DNA of 64,000 nucleotides from Nageia nagi (GCA_050084985.1 JBITNC010000001.1:189224001-189288000), one strand, 5' to 3'. Positions 20,201 through 32,539 are shown, counted from the stretch's first letter. Notes: generated by a model not told the origin, from the sequence alone. Made by a program: numbers and translations.

Positions 20201-22419
20201 ATTTCACACTTCTAAAGATAAGGATAGTAGTAGGGTATGATGTTGGGTGGTTGACTCCCTGAAATAAGTTCTATAGCATGACCTTAAGCATGATTAGGAG
20301 GTAAGTCCTTTGGTTCTTCAAATACACTTTTTTAGCATGTAAAGAGTTGCTACAATTCTTCTACTTCACCACTTTCTTGTGTTGCTGGATGGATTAAAAT
20401 CAATTATGCCACCATCCCCTTTCCTCCTTTTCATAGAAGCTTCTCCATCTAGTGGGAACTAATAATTTTTCATGGATCAATGTGTAATCCCTTGAAAATA
20501 TATGTACAATCAGTAAAATTTAACTTCATCCATAGCTCTATGAAGTCCTATAGAATAGGTCCCAATGTTCATAACCATTGAGCTCTAAGGACTACATCAC
20601 ACCCTCCCAGTAGGACATACATATGACTTTGCATTTGGTAGTCATCCATGTTGAGTCTAATACTATGATATTTTCCTTTGCAAAAATATTTTCCTCCATA
20701 TCCAATCATCACTTCAAAATTATTTTAAGAATATATAAAATAATTAGCCTATTTGGCCACCCTCAGGTCAATGAAATTATGTGTACTTCTTAAGTCAAGT
20801 AGCACAATGAGAGATTGATTTTTGAAATGTTTGCAATATTTCATCAATTACGATCAAGAAAATCTTGAAAGATCATTGTAATAAATTTCAAAGGTGACAT
20901 CGTGTAGATTTTCAAGCTTGTTCACTACTTCCTCCATTGCAATCTCATCCTCTTCATTAACTAAATATTAAAAAGCATTAGCATTAAGTAAATACAGCTT
21001 TTGCATCGTACATTGATGATCTAAGATATACTTTTCATCATAATTATAGTATAGACCCTTCTCTCTATGCTCCTTTATTTCCTCATGACTAAGTCGTTTG
21101 ACTATTAATGACTAATTAGGTTTGGGAGAAATATGAAGGGCTTATGGTTTAATAAACAATTACTTCACTTGATGTCGTTGAGTATTGATATTATCTTCAA
21201 TAAGTTTTGCTAGCACAATAACCTCAGTCATTATTTTTTGATTGAACATTTTCACTTCTCTAATTTCATCATTTAATCCACTAATAAAATAACTTTAAAA
21301 AATTACTCATCTGACCCTTCAGTGTGATTTGCAAGTTTTTCAAATTGAGTTTAATAGTCCTTTACTGATGCAGTTTGTTGCAACTTTGTTAGAGCTCTTA
21401 TAAAATCTTCAAACTCACTTGGAAAAAGTATAACTAATAGACTTTTTATGAATTCTCCCCAACAAGGGGTGCCATTTTACTTTTCAAACCATTGGTACCA
21501 TTGGATGGCTTCCTATTTGAGATGAAATGATATAATATTGATCTTTTACACCTTGAAAATTTGATTCATTAAGAAATATTATTATGCTTTATAAATCCAA
21601 CCATTTGGATCATCATCACCAAATTTTGGGACCCTAGTGCATATGATGTGACTATCCCCTTGATTATTGGGAACCCAAACCTAAGTTTATGACCAAATTT
21701 GATGTTGCTTGGTTCATTAATGTCATGTTTGTGCTCATGATATCACATTTGGCATCAAGATTGGCTATTGATTTATTTATTCCAACAAGGGTTTTCTTGA
21801 GGTCAACTTTACACAAGAATTAAATGATTTCCTCCATCCTATTTGATAATTTTTCATAGTCGTAAGATCTTCCTTTAATCATTTGAAATTACACTAGGTT
21901 TTGAATTACTATTTTTAGAAATTGTTATTTTTAAAAACTAAAAAGTGTATGGGTGTTATATATCAAAAAAATTACCATGAAAAAATAATCACAATGGGTT
22001 AGGTCTCACAATGGGCTATGTCTCACAATGATGACTTTTTGAAGTTCTCATAATCTTCTAATTCTTCATGGTTTGGAAGCTATCAACCCTTGAAGTTTTT
22101 GCCTATTTTTGGAATTATTTTTTGGGTACAAAAAAATAGGATTTCAAAATATAAAGGGTTTCATATAAATGGTGACTTAGACAGTTCTAATCTCGATTAG
22201 CTGCAAATACCTAAATGGAAAATACACCCAAATAGACAGAAAAAATTAGCTCAAAAAAGGGTATCACACTAGGGTTTTAAAATTTAGCATGGATTTCTAG
22301 GAAACTTTTGGTAGATTTTTTATTGTAAAATGGACAAAAGCTAGGTTTTCAACTCGATGCGACTTCATAAAAAGTGAAACTTCTATCTTTAATCTGCCCA
22401 TAGGTAGTCAAAATTGAAT
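20201..22419 (-). pseudogene. gypsy-B gag and protease relic
   Basis: Between RT and the primer site, the minus strand reads through heavily mutated gag and aspartic-protease text. The clearest piece near 20770-20830 is LIVLLDLRSTHNFIDLRVA, corresponding to the LLDSGSTHNFID protease motif with the Ser-Gly replaced. The gag part (about 21000-21900) is too decayed for domain limits; order and position relative to the primer site support the call. Confidence 0.6.
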
Positions 22420-22431
22420 CTCTAATACCAC
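22420..22431 (-). other. gypsy-B primer binding site
   Basis: On the minus strand, TGGTATTAGAG follows the LTR end CCTAACA and AG. It is one change from the tRNA-iMet type site. Confidence 0.65.
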
Positions 22432-22432
22432 T

Positions 22433-22855
22433 TGTTAGGAACGTAATAAATCTAAAAGGGATTTTACATGAAATAGCAATAAAATACTAGAAATATAGAA
22501 TGTCCAAAAGGATTCATAGAGTAATCAAAACATATAAATAGAACAATGCACTCGAATTAATAATAAGATAGCATAATAGAGTAACTCTATTGATAATAAT
22601 ATGAATTGTAGGCTACGAAAGGGGGCTTCCTCCTTACAACTCAAAAGATATTAGATTTTTCAAGATGATCTTTATACCCCTCTTACAAATATTTATAGTC
22701 TTCCTAATATAACTCTAATTAGTGTTTTAATTCAAAATGGCAATTTGCCTTACAAAACTATGATGGTTCACATCACAAGTTAGTACAAGCTGATAATTAA
22801 AATAACTATTAACATAATTAAACCTAAGTAAATGTTAGGATTTGAGATCCTAACA
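22433..22855 (-). repeat. gypsy-B 5' LTR
   Basis: Minus-strand LTR of about 423 bp starting TGTTAGGATCTC and ending GTTCCTAACA, giving short inverted termini TGTTAGG / CCTAACA. No partner LTR was found to the left, so the 3' end of the element is lost. Confidence 0.7.
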
Positions 22856-23900
22856 TTTTGTCTTAACATTGATTTCTCTTTGAAATTACCCATCTCTTAC
22901 CTTGAGGATATTTTTTCTTCTTTATATTACTTTCATTTATCTTCTTTTTAAATATCAAATTTTTTATTGGATCATGTAAACTTATATAATTCTTATTATT
23001 TCCTCTTGATTATCTTTTATTTGCTTATTCTCTTGATATTCTTTTTATCTTAAGCATGTGCATGGTCTTAATCTTTCTTTTCTGCTTTTTTCCTTACATA
23101 CTCAAACTTATTTAGAATTTGATATTGTAGTTCTTGATATGTATCAGCAAGCATCCCACTATGCACAACCTTTTGAAGTTATTCTATCTTAATTCCAAAA
23201 TTTTCAGCAAAATAATCTCTTTATTGTACCACTTTCTTGAAATGATCTTCATATATAGTTGATGTTATTTTCTTTTCTTCCTTTAAACATGCAAATGGGT
23301 TGACTTTTCTTGCATAAGCTTCTCAAACATATCTTTACTTTTGGACAAAACTTTGATAGATCCTACCAACCAATGTGTTTAAAAGGATGTGAAAATCTAT
23401 CTATAATATAATAATATGTCTCTTCATAGTTCAATGGGATATATTTCTTTTCCATATATTTCTTTCAAGGTTTTATCTATTAACATCCAATGACATCCCT
23501 TTTTGACTATCAAAGGCTCCTCAATTCATATTAGAAGCATGAGAACAGTGTAGTATTCATTACAACATATTCAACAATTTAGTTTATTAGTTTGAGAGAT
23601 TCTTTGTTATTGATAACATAAGTACAAGAACCATAATAATACTCATTAGGTACCTCACATTTTCTAGATTGATCATAAAATCTAGTTCTAACTTGAAAAT
23701 GACTAATTTAAGTCCTCTTTATATACTCAAATCTCTATGTTGTGATCCTTACATGATCATCTTGGTATTCATCACATCTTTAGCATTGAGTTCTTAAAGC
23801 CATATATACCACTTATGCTCAAACCTCCTCAAATTTTCTATCCTCATGACTTGGATCTTGAACATGTAACATGATAAAGGCCACCATCAATGATCATCAC
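22856..23900 (-). pseudogene. unassigned minus-strand coding relic, possibly PMD-type
   Basis: Two neighbouring frames stay coding-like with few stops. From about 23870 to 23350 one reads segments such as RFYDQSRKCEVPNEYYYGS and YIPLNYEETYYYIIDRFSHP; from about 23330 to 23050 another reads KEEKKITSTIYEDHFKKVV, LADTYQELQYQ and FEYVRKKAEKKD, a likely coiled coil. Several stops fit CGA to TGA change. The order and the words RHLPKDYE versus KYIPLNYEE and AGIYQDLQ versus ADTYQELQ recall the C-terminal half of the Tat-1 PMD gene. This is an inference from short similarities; the PMD itself was not seen. Confidence 0.3.
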
Positions 23901-24166
23901 TCTAAGTACATATGAAAGTATGATCATCAAATATTTAATGATATGAAGGTAGCCTAGGTAGGATAGCTCCTTCATCAAGAAAAGCAGTATATAGTGCACC
24001 AAATCAAATTCTACTTTTTAAAGCTTGTCATAAAATTAATTGTTGATGTATATTAAAAACATTAAATGTAATAAATATTGTAGCTTATTAAGGAGAGATG
24101 AATGATTGGTGCTCAAACCTATAAGTCATAATTGATCATTAAGTATAATTTTAAAATAGGTTGTCC
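23901..24166. other. gap without feature
   Basis: AT-rich, no motif recognised. Confidence 0.3.
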
Positions 24167-24173
24167 CATTGTC

Positions 24174-24408
24174 CCTAAGGGGACAATGGAATGAGTTGTT
24201 CTTTAGCTCAGCTTTGGGAGGTACAAGGTTCAAATCACTTTGTGGTTGTTCCATTATGTTATAGTTTGGCCACAACTTAGCTATACTTGTGCTACTATCC
24301 ATAAGCCACCAACTAGATAGTGCAAACATTAAAAAATTTGCACTACTGACAGCTATGAGGAGGTTCCTAGAATGGTTTACCTCACAATTCCGTTAAAAAA
24401 AAAAAAAT
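24174..24408 (+). mobile_element. SINE-like insertion
   Basis: About 235 bp flanked by CATTGTC on both sides (24167-24173, 24409-24415) and ending in a run of 13 A. Near the head are an A-box-like TAGCTCAGCTTTGGGAGG (24204-24221) and a B-box-like GGTTCAAATC (24227-24236), as in tRNA-derived SINEs. The two boxes are closer together than in a tRNA (23 rather than about 44 bp), suggesting an internal deletion or a derived family. A minus-strand 67-codon frame across it is incidental. Confidence 0.55.
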
Positions 24409-24415
24409 CATTGTC

Positions 24416-25574
24416 TTCTTCCACACCATCATCATTGATATGCATATTGATGTTATTATTAAGATTTATAGCATCATCTATAATTACTCTCATTTCATGA
24501 TAATATTTTATTATATGCTTGATGCTTATTGATTATTGATGGTCATTATTATCTTAATTTCCCATGATAATTATCAATGGCCTATTCCATAACATTAGTT
24601 TCACATCTAACAACAATTCCACATCAACTAATGCTACCTCGATAAACAACTAGATTTACAATGGATAAGTAATTTCAACCAATGACTATTGGAGGAGATA
24701 TAACCACCCTTGCAATAACAAATGCACTTTGTATCCAACATTTGATATAACCTACCAATATTATATAACATAGGGAAAGCAATTCACAATCAAAAATGTT
24801 TTTTCTACTCCTAAAACACTGAAGAGATAATGCGAAGGCATCGCATCTATTTGGCATTCAATGCTCCAAACCAATAAGAAAGACTTGAATAAATTAACAT
24901 ATATTTATTATTGGCGTGAAGATCATGGAGGTCTTACTGTTTGTTGAAAGACTTCGTGAGCAATGACGTAATTTACAGCTGCCCCCAAATACATAACAAC
25001 TCAACCCAGCCTTTCAATTTGCAGGCTTGGGATGCCACCCAAAGGGTCTCTTTAGTTCTCTCTAGATAGGGATTGATTTTTTTTCAAGTAAAGAAAACAG
25101 AAGATTTGTATTTTAGTTCTTTCGTATCTCGATGAATCTTCTCAAATACTAATGAAAATTATTTATTTTCAAAATTAAAAATTAATCTAGTAATTAGGGT
25201 TAACTAAATTTATTGGAGGAAATAGAGGATTACGATTATGTAATATGGAGGAAGAAGAGTTGAATGATTACCAACGAATAGTTTATATCATAGCTGCTTA
25301 GAGGATAAATCATAATTGCAAGCAAATGAAGTTTTTGATAATTTTAAAGATAATAATTTTAGATATGATTATGAAAAGATAATTTTGAATGTGATTTAAA
25401 TGATATTAGAATAATTATATAAATCTTTTGAAACAATCTTGTTGAGAATTAAAATATTTTTAAAACGTAAAAGAAATAAACATTTTAGGTTTATATGCTA
25501 GAATATGCGATGTTTCGGATTTGGATGATTAAATGTTGGATTTTTGTTATGATTTTCTATTTTAATTACATATA
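24416..25574. other. intergenic sequence
   Basis: No open frame beyond 60 codons and no element motif. A relatively GC-richer patch lies at 24900-25060 (around GGCGTGAAGATCATGGAGG and GGCTTGGGATGCCACCC), unidentified. Confidence 0.35.
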
Positions 25575-26912
25575 AAGGTAAATGTAAATTATATTAATGT
25601 TCACTAGAGACTTATCCAACTGATCTATGGGACAGACAATAGTAATAGGTCATTACATAACATGTATGTCTTGTATTGAGAATAGATATTTAATATAGAG
25701 TTTTTGACCTAATATTGCATCATCTTTTTATTTATTTTTTCCTTGATGATATTTAAATTAAACATGCTTATTATAAAATGAGTATTTGGGAGTGTTTTAT
25801 GTAGGTTTGACAAATTTGATAATATTAGTTTATAGAATTTTATTTATATTAGTATTGTTCTTCTAAGGCAGATATTTTATACAAATAAAATAAATCACTT
25901 TAGGTTAATTTTATATAGTTACATTACAATTTTTAAGTGTTTATAATTTGTCCATTGTGGAATATGGTTGATTAAAACCTCTATTCTAAAATTAAAAAAA
26001 TTGTATAAAATTTATCATTATTTTCTCATTGTTGCCCTTACAGCAATATTGTAAAGCGCATATTTAGAAAATTAGTTTTTAAAAACATAAAATGGTCAAA
26101 CTAGTTGTTATTTGGTTGGAGACATCTTTTAAATAAGCATGTTCTTTAAGAGTTGGCCAAATAGTATTGATTGTTCATTTTTCTTTAGATTGCATGTGAA
26201 GATTTATGGTGGAACAAGAACCTCAAATTTTGTTATAGTTTAAAAGAGCATGGTTACCTATATTGAATGATTGTTAAGAGACGTTAAATATTGACATTGG
26301 TGAGATAGATCCCCTGTTATTAGTAATGATGAAGAATGCAAAAGATAAAATATGAAATATAGATAAAAGTTACTTATTTAAAATTTGATGATTCAACAAA
26401 TGATATTTCATAAAAGAATATGACATCCAACTTAGTAATTAAGCTAACACAAACCCCATTTAGATCAAGAGTGAAAAGAGGCAAAATTATGATGATAAAA
26501 CTAATTGCAAGACCAATTGTTGCTAAGGTTGCAAGGAAGACCATGTAGATGCAACAACAAAAGAAGAAAGTATCTTTTGTAATTATCTTAAAAGATTCAC
26601 CCAACAAGCTATAGTTTGCCTAGTGGCGAGCTCCTTGCTAGCACAAAAAGTCTCTGCAATTATTTTTTTTAAGATATTTCAAAGCATAATAATTCAAAAT
26701 ATATTATTTGCAAAATTAATAATGCAAAAGTGATTTTCCAACTACAAAAATGATAATTCAAAAATTGATTATGTAGTTGTTACTTTTCAAAAGATAATCA
26801 AACTAGATTGCCTAGTTTTGAGATAAAAATGTAAAAGGTAAATTATATTAACTTCCACTAGAGACCAACTGATCTATGGGACAAACAGCTTGCAGTAGAC
26901 TATTACATAGAT
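25575..26912. repeat. pair of about 85-bp direct repeats
   Basis: 25575-25660 and 26835-26912 share AGGTAAAT..AAATTATATTAA, CACTAGAGAC, CCAACTGATCTATGGGACA and TTACATA. They are 1.26 kb apart in the same orientation. The interval is AT-rich; its only notable content is a hydrophobic minus-strand frame of 77 codons at 26374-26607. The pair might be termini of a small unidentified element, but no TG..CA ends were recognised. Confidence 0.45.
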
Positions 26913-28559
26913 TTTTTCATAGAAAGATAAAATAGTGTAGACACTCAAATCCAAAACATGAGTATTATAGGATGGTTGATCCTAGAGCATGGGTGTTTTT
27001 GGATGGTTAGTCATTAAGCATTAACATTTTCAACTTCAATGCTCTCACTTGTATTATGAGAAACTCCCTGCTCAATATCACTAACTGAAGAACATGTGCT
27101 ATGACAGACGGGAGTCAACAACCAAGGCTGATGATGTTGGTTGACTGATAAGCCATTGAATGTGCAGTTGGAAGAACTTTACAATTTTGAGAAGAAATTC
27201 AAGAAAACAATGAAAATTATTGAACATCATTTGGGATTTGCACAATAGATAAAAACATTAGCTATTTCAATCAAAGATTACATGCAACTCTACACTGCTC
27301 AATCTCTAATTCTAGTTGTGCAATGTCTGATTTTTCAAATCCATCTCTGCTCAAAACGAATGTATGTCAAAGGTAATTTGCATATTTATGAAAAATTAGA
27401 AGTTTTTTATATTACCTAAAATTATAGGGGTATTTTAGATATTTTTCCTTTTTTATTTGAGATGCCGAACATTTTGGACCTAGATACTAGATCTTTGAAC
27501 ATTTAACCCTCCACACTAGAACGTTTGAAAGTTCTAATATATCACACTTTCTTATTTTTCCTTGGATAATATTTCATAGTAATAATTGTTGAACTTCTCC
27601 ACCACAAAATGAACAATAAAAAACATTTTATATAGATTTCATAAATTTAAAGTTAAATTTATTTAAAGGAATCCGCTTAAAATATTATGCATACAAACAT
27701 GATAATTTAAAGAATTTCAATTAAGATGATCTTCATTTACTTAATTCAAACTAACATTTTCTACAAATAAAATAAATCACTTCATAAAGTTATTTTTTAA
27801 GTTAAAAATAAATAAATAGATAAAAGTTTCTAAAATTTCCTCGATGCTTTTTTGTAATGCTTCCATGCATTTTCAGTACCACCTCATTCTCTAATATTTT
27901 CTTATGATTTCTCTAATAACCAAATCTAAGTAGAGTCATTGAAATACAACTAGGACTGCTTGTTCTTTATTATACACAGTATTTAGCAGAACTAAAAACA
28001 GATGTGCAGAAGAGAAAATCTATTGATATATACATCTCACTGCAATGGCATACCAAAAACTCCAGGAGTTGCCAATTCGTTGATATTTGGCAATTTTTTT
28101 GGGGTGGGGGATTCATGCTTATATCAATATATACATCTCAGTGCAATTGCATAAAGAAGATACAAGGATGGTTTCATATCCAAAAACTACTAAGACTAAC
28201 AAGAAAGCCACATTGTAGCGAAAGTATCAAACAGACCGAGCGTTAAAAAGCCCAGTCTCAAAGATACAGCAATTGGATTACATAGTTTGTGAATAATGGG
28301 CATCACAGAGAGTCCACGAGGAACAATACCGAAATAGTTGAATTTACACAAATTCAGTATATAATCACCTCATATCCATATCTTTGAATCAGCTTTTCTA
28401 TAAATTTTGGTATAGAATCACCTCAATTCTTAATTCTGAACCAAATTGAAACCGACCCTGTATCTGATCGCCAAACGGATTTCAAAAATTTGCAGCCCCA
28501 AAATCCTCTACAGCGGAGAAAAAGTGGGGGACTGGAAATGGCATGACATTGAGAAATCT
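26913..28559. other. intergenic sequence downstream of the EDL gene
   Basis: No coding match. The part from about 28250 to 28559 probably includes the 3' UTR of the minus-strand F-box gene. TATATACATCTCA.TGCAAT occurs twice (28027-28045 and 28129-28147), a small local duplication. Confidence 0.4.
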
Positions 28560-29420
28560 CTACGCATTGCCCTCGTTGTCAGAGGGATCCTCCGAGTTAG
28601 AAAGCTCAGAGAAATCTTCCGAATCGGAAAGTGGAAGAAGCGAGCATTTCCCATGCATATGACCATTAACACAGACAAAATACTCAAGATTTCCATCATA
28701 GGCAGCAAGCCTTCTAACGGCACTTATAGGAACCATCCTAGCAGCTGTCATACTCCAAACCCCTGCTCTGCAATAAGGGCACAACTTATCCGGTTCAAGC
28801 CGGACCTGTCTCCTGATCAAACACCTCAACGTCCTAGAACTGGAAAATGCCTTGAAGATGCCCCGGAATATTCCCACATCGTCCTCATCTGGCCCTATGA
28901 CGTGCTCACAGGGATCGGTGACATAGAGAGTGTCTGTTCTGCAAACCGGGGTAAGAAAGCTTTTTCCTGATGTTTTTGAAAATCTGGAAGTTCTGATAAA
29001 ATGGCCTGGTGATATGGCCCGGATTCTGAAATTGCTAGTTGGTTGGCACCCGCCACAGAAAAACATGAGCCCTGCTAGAGTATGCCACCCTCCCTCGATG
29101 TACCCATTCTTGCAACCTAAAATAAGGTCTGTCACCATTTTGGGAGCCCGGGATAGGCAGAACTCTTTCCATAAGATTCTCTTGGCGATTGCCGAGAGCT
29201 TTTTGCAGACACAAGCGACTCGGCAGAGGAGAAAGGGGTTCCAGTTGGTGGATTTGAATACTAGCAATAGGATGTTCTCATTCAAAATGCCTGCATATCG
29301 GTCTGAGACTACCTGAGCCTGGTCCTGCCGCGGCCTTTTATTTGGATAAGTCATTGCTGTTTCTGAATCTGTTTCTGTTTCTATTGCCTGCCTGTAAGTT
29401 TTATCAATTACCATGTGCAT
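28560..29420 (-). CDS. EDL: EID1-like F-box protein
   Basis: A single-exon frame of 286 codons with no defect. F-box proteins are the substrate-choosing subunits of SCF E3 ubiquitin ligases; EID1 acts in phytochrome A signalling and EDL3 in abscisic-acid responses (family knowledge). F-box at about residues 43-88: GILNENILLLVF, LLCRVACVCKKLSAIAKRIL, WKEFC. Then the long EID1-like region: APKMVTDLILGC, GGWHTLAGLMFFCGGC, PGHFIRTSRFSKTSGKSFLT, YVTDPCEH, DEDDVGIFRGIFKAF. C-terminal Cys/His motif CPYC (214-217), VWSMTAARMVP, RRLAAYDG, LEYFVCVNGHMHG, LLPLSDSE, and an acidic Ser-rich tail. This matches EDL proteins in order and length. ATG at 29418-29420 gives the longest form; Met23 (29352-29354), just before the basic KRPRQD, is an alternative start. 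Plus-strand frames across it are shadows. Confidence 0.9.
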   Translation of the reverse strand: MHMVIDKTYRQAIETETDSETAMTYPNKRPRQDQAQVVSDRYAGILNENILLLVFKSTNWNPFLLCRVACVCKKLSAIAKRILWKEFCLSRAPKMVTDLILGCKNGYIEGGWHTLAGLMFFCGGCQPTSNFRIRAISPGHFIRTSRFSKTSGKSFLTPVCRTDTLYVTDPCEHVIGPDEDDVGIFRGIFKAFSSSRTLRCLIRRQVRLEPDKLCPYCRAGVWSMTAARMVPISAVRRLAAYDGNLEYFVCVNGHMHGKCSLLPLSDSEDFSELSNSEDPSDNEGNA

Positions 29421-29427
29421 AAACCAT
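29404..29427 (-). promoter_or_regulatory. uORF overlapping the first EDL ATG
   Basis: ATG at 29427 opens an eight-codon frame (MVYAHGN, TGA at 29404-29406) that overlaps the first two in-frame ATGs of the EDL frame (29420, 29414). Ribosomes starting here would miss them and could re-initiate at Met23 (29354). Only relevant if the transcript includes this ATG. Confidence 0.4.
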
Positions 29428-31800
29428 ACGAGATCTAACGGACACTAGTTTTGTGGATAACTATGTAGATTGTGTGGGCTTCTTGTGTCTACGAAACACT
29501 GGGCATCTATGGTTGTGAAGGGAGATTGGGCTTTGATATGAAGATTGTTGTCTCTGTCGTACCTTATTGTGTCCACAGCTGCAGGATTTTGATTGCAACG
29601 ATGATCCATTCAATGCATTAGACCAACTGTGTCGCAGAGAATTTCACCAATGGTTATGAGATATTCTCAGGTCCGTAAGATATGGCTGAATCCTATCGTA
29701 CATAACTCCAGCTGTGAAAGCGGAATACCCATCAAAGGAGGTCTGCAAAGGGTGTTGTCCTTCCTCCCGCTATCATGTCACACGGCTTTTACACTGTCCA
29801 CAACAAAGAAAAGCATCAGACGTCCTTTCAGAGCCAAAAACAAGAACAATAATAATATGTATATATATATATATATAGATAGATAGATATACACAAGTTC
29901 AACTTGCAACTTGGATTGTTTCTCAACTTGCTATATATATATTATATATATATATATATACAAAAAAGTTCAACTTGCAACTTGGATTGTTTCTCAACTT
30001 GCTAAAGTTTTATAACCAACTTGTCTAAAAGGGGGCTTGTGAAACTTTGGGATGCTCTATACCCCCAACACAGCTAGCTCACACTATGACCATGAAAATA
30101 ATAAGATGATCACTCTGTCGTTTTATTCAGACATTTTGGTGTGAGATTTTTTCACTGTCCCACAGAATACCCATAATGGATGAGTTTAATATTAATATAC
30201 CGACAAATAATGCATTGGAGACAACATGCATTTCATATATATAAAGGCCTATATAAAATGGATGTCTGGTATTCATATTCGCAAACCTCAAGAAGAACGT
30301 AAGATCACAAACTGTTGTGCAATTTCTGACCTAACCATCGTCAGCATTGAGAGGAATTGGTTGGAGGATTGACCAGAAGAGGATATTCCACCCAAAAGAT
30401 CTGAATTCCCATAGCAGATTTCCCAATAACCTCCCATTTTAATATAATATAATGCAAAGCTAATACCCTCTGGCCTCTGGTGATTTTTACATGTATATAT
30501 GGAATTCCGTTCTATTTATCAAAGAATAATCAGGGGTATTCAATAGTCTAAATCAGAAGTTATGAGCTGTACTAAGTAAGACCATTACTTGATCATCTGA
30601 CAGTTAGCATATTTTTGAAGTAAAGCGAGATCTAGGACACTTTTGGACCAATTCAACAAGTAAACATTTTTCCAAAATAAACATGGCTGCCAACTTAGAG
30701 GACAAAGCTAGTGAGGAATGTTGAAAGTTTCCCAGACTCCAAGTATTCTAATAGGGTGCCTACCTAGCTCGGAACTTTCCCAAAAAATATAGGAATCATC
30801 ACAGTAATATTTCTACCAAGATTATAGGGATTCATTCAGTACAATGCTATTTCTACCAAGCTTACTGGGATTCATACAGGACAATGCTATTTCTGTCAAG
30901 ATAATTGGGATTCTACAGAACAACCGTTTGTAATTACTTGAGTAAAACTGACATAAGGTTTTACATATTAATTCAAATTTACAAACTCAGAAAGAAATAG
31001 AGGGCTAAATAAACACATTCCTTTCATACCTTAGATCTTGCTATGCACGAGGACCTAGGCCAGCAAATTAGTAACAGCAACAAGCACCCAATTCACCTTG
31101 ATCTTTCTTCAACCACGGGTCATGTAACAATTCAGTGACAAATAGCTCCAAATTTTGCAATAGACTGTATCTTCTGTCCAAAAGCCTAAGAAATCTTCAA
31201 CACCCAGCAATTGAATAAGGTCGAGAAAACTTTCTACCAAACTCTAGCCTCTGCAGCAGTTTTCAGCTAAATAAGCCTCCAGCCAAAATTCCCCAAAACA
31301 GAGGAATAAAAACAAAGATTTTCCATCATAATTTATATGCAATATACAATTTCTACGGCTAAATATGTAACGAATATGACACAAAAAAGATGGAAAACAA
31401 AAGAAAATAGCAATGAGAGCCTTCAATTCCAAGTCAGTCCAAAAAGTACGAAATTCACGTAGAAATTAAAGAAATTCTGTACATGTTCGGAAATAACATC
31501 ATACTACTTTTGTCACTTTAACACCTAAATTTTTTGAGCCACAACGACCAAAACAGAAAAAGGAAAAAACAAATTGTGATAGTATGGAACAAAAAAACTT
31601 GTAGCAATTGACAACTCTATCCTCAGAAACTCCGCAAAACAGCAAACTTTCCGCACCATCAATCGAAATTCTTCCAAAAAAAAATCCAGCAAGAAACGAA
31701 TTTTACCCATCAGTTGGCAGAGAGGATCCCGATTTTCGCATATCATGTAAATTAACGGAATTTCGCTAACCAACAAATCCTTCAAACCCGAGCTGAAAAC
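29428..31800 (-). other. EDL upstream region, possible 5' UTR and intron
   Basis: 2.4 kb with no coding match on either strand. If transcription starts from the TATA box at 31808-31815, this would be a long 5' UTR, probably with an intron: a donor-like TGATGG|GTAAAA sits on the minus strand near 31706-31712 and an acceptor-like CCTGCAG near 29578-29584. Both are guesses from consensus only. It contains a TA-rich duplication at 29858-30005 and repeated words GGGATTCAT..AGTACAATGCTATTTCTACCAAG near 30830-30900. Confidence 0.35.
29858..30005. repeat. TA microsatellite with 38-bp flanking duplication
   Basis: AGTTCAACTTGCAACTTGGA followed by TTGTTTCTCAACTTGCT occurs twice (about 29895-29932, 29966-30003), separated and preceded by (TA)n tracts. 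A short GATA run joins the first. Confidence 0.85.
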
Positions 31801-31807
31801 GCCAATC

Positions 31808-31815
31808 TATTTATA
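31808..31815 (-). promoter_or_regulatory. candidate TATA box for the EDL gene
   Basis: TATAAATA on the minus strand in GCTATAAATAGATTGG. Downstream sequence is pyrimidine-rich and of higher GC than the surroundings. It lies 2.4 kb before the EDL coding start, so a spliced leader is needed for this assignment. Confidence 0.4.
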
Positions 31816-32158
31816 GCATTCCCAACGTTCCAAACAAACGAAAACCCGCATTGACTCGCTTTAAACAACGATCACCTTGCCGCAAAAGGGGCAAAAAAAC
31901 CATATAAATTACACTCTTAGAAACCTTACCCAACCTTGTAATTCCCCTTTCCCTGCAATTTCATCCACCTCGCTTTCGATTCCGTATCGTAAATATCGTT
32001 ACGAGGGAAGTGCGAATAAATATCGTCAGGCACATTTGAGTGGATATTCCGGGAATCTCAATCCGTCGGCCTTCCATTGGGGAAGGAGCTGCTTAAGGCG
32101 ATGCTGACACGTAAGCAACGTTTTCCGAAACGAAACTCGCCGGCTTCCTTCTGCTGGC

Positions 32159-32168
32159 GACACGTGTC
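32159..32168. promoter_or_regulatory. palindromic G-box / ABRE
   Basis: GACACGTGTC, a perfect palindrome with the CACGTG core bound by bZIP and bHLH factors; ACACGTGTC is an abscisic-acid response element form. It lies about 350 bp upstream of the candidate TATA box, in a GC-richer promoter-like patch (31960-32240). Confidence 0.5.
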
Positions 32169-32539
32169 CCTCTGCGTAAGCAAGACGGCGCCGACACCAA
32201 AATATCTCCAATTTCTAATATAAGAACGACGTGAAGCTTTTTGAAAACAAAAGTAAAACGCGTAAGGTTACCTAAAATCTTTGTGGACTATAAATCATTC
32301 ACAATATTAAAAACATGGAGCCTTCTAACTAGAAGACAAATCGTTCTGTCGACTTGCGAAATTCTGATAGCTTCTTCGCTCCTTTTTTTTTTTTATCCCA
32401 GGAGACATATAAATATACTTTAATTTTTTTTCTTTCTTTTTGGATGGATATATTCTTAATGTAAATATGCATAAATCTATTTTCAATATGAATATGTAAA
32501 AATAAAAAATTAAATTTCAAAGTAAATTCTTAAAGTATT

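Noticed and set aside
26374-26607. 77-codon minus-strand hydrophobic frame that looks like membrane segments
   Set aside because: It is AT-rich and no family was recognised; two T-rich stretches alone can yield Leu/Ile/Phe runs. Not called as a gene.
28446-28970. 174-codon plus-strand open frame
   Set aside because: It lies wholly over the minus-strand EDL gene and has no domain; it is a shadow. The same holds for plus-strand 28930-29316.
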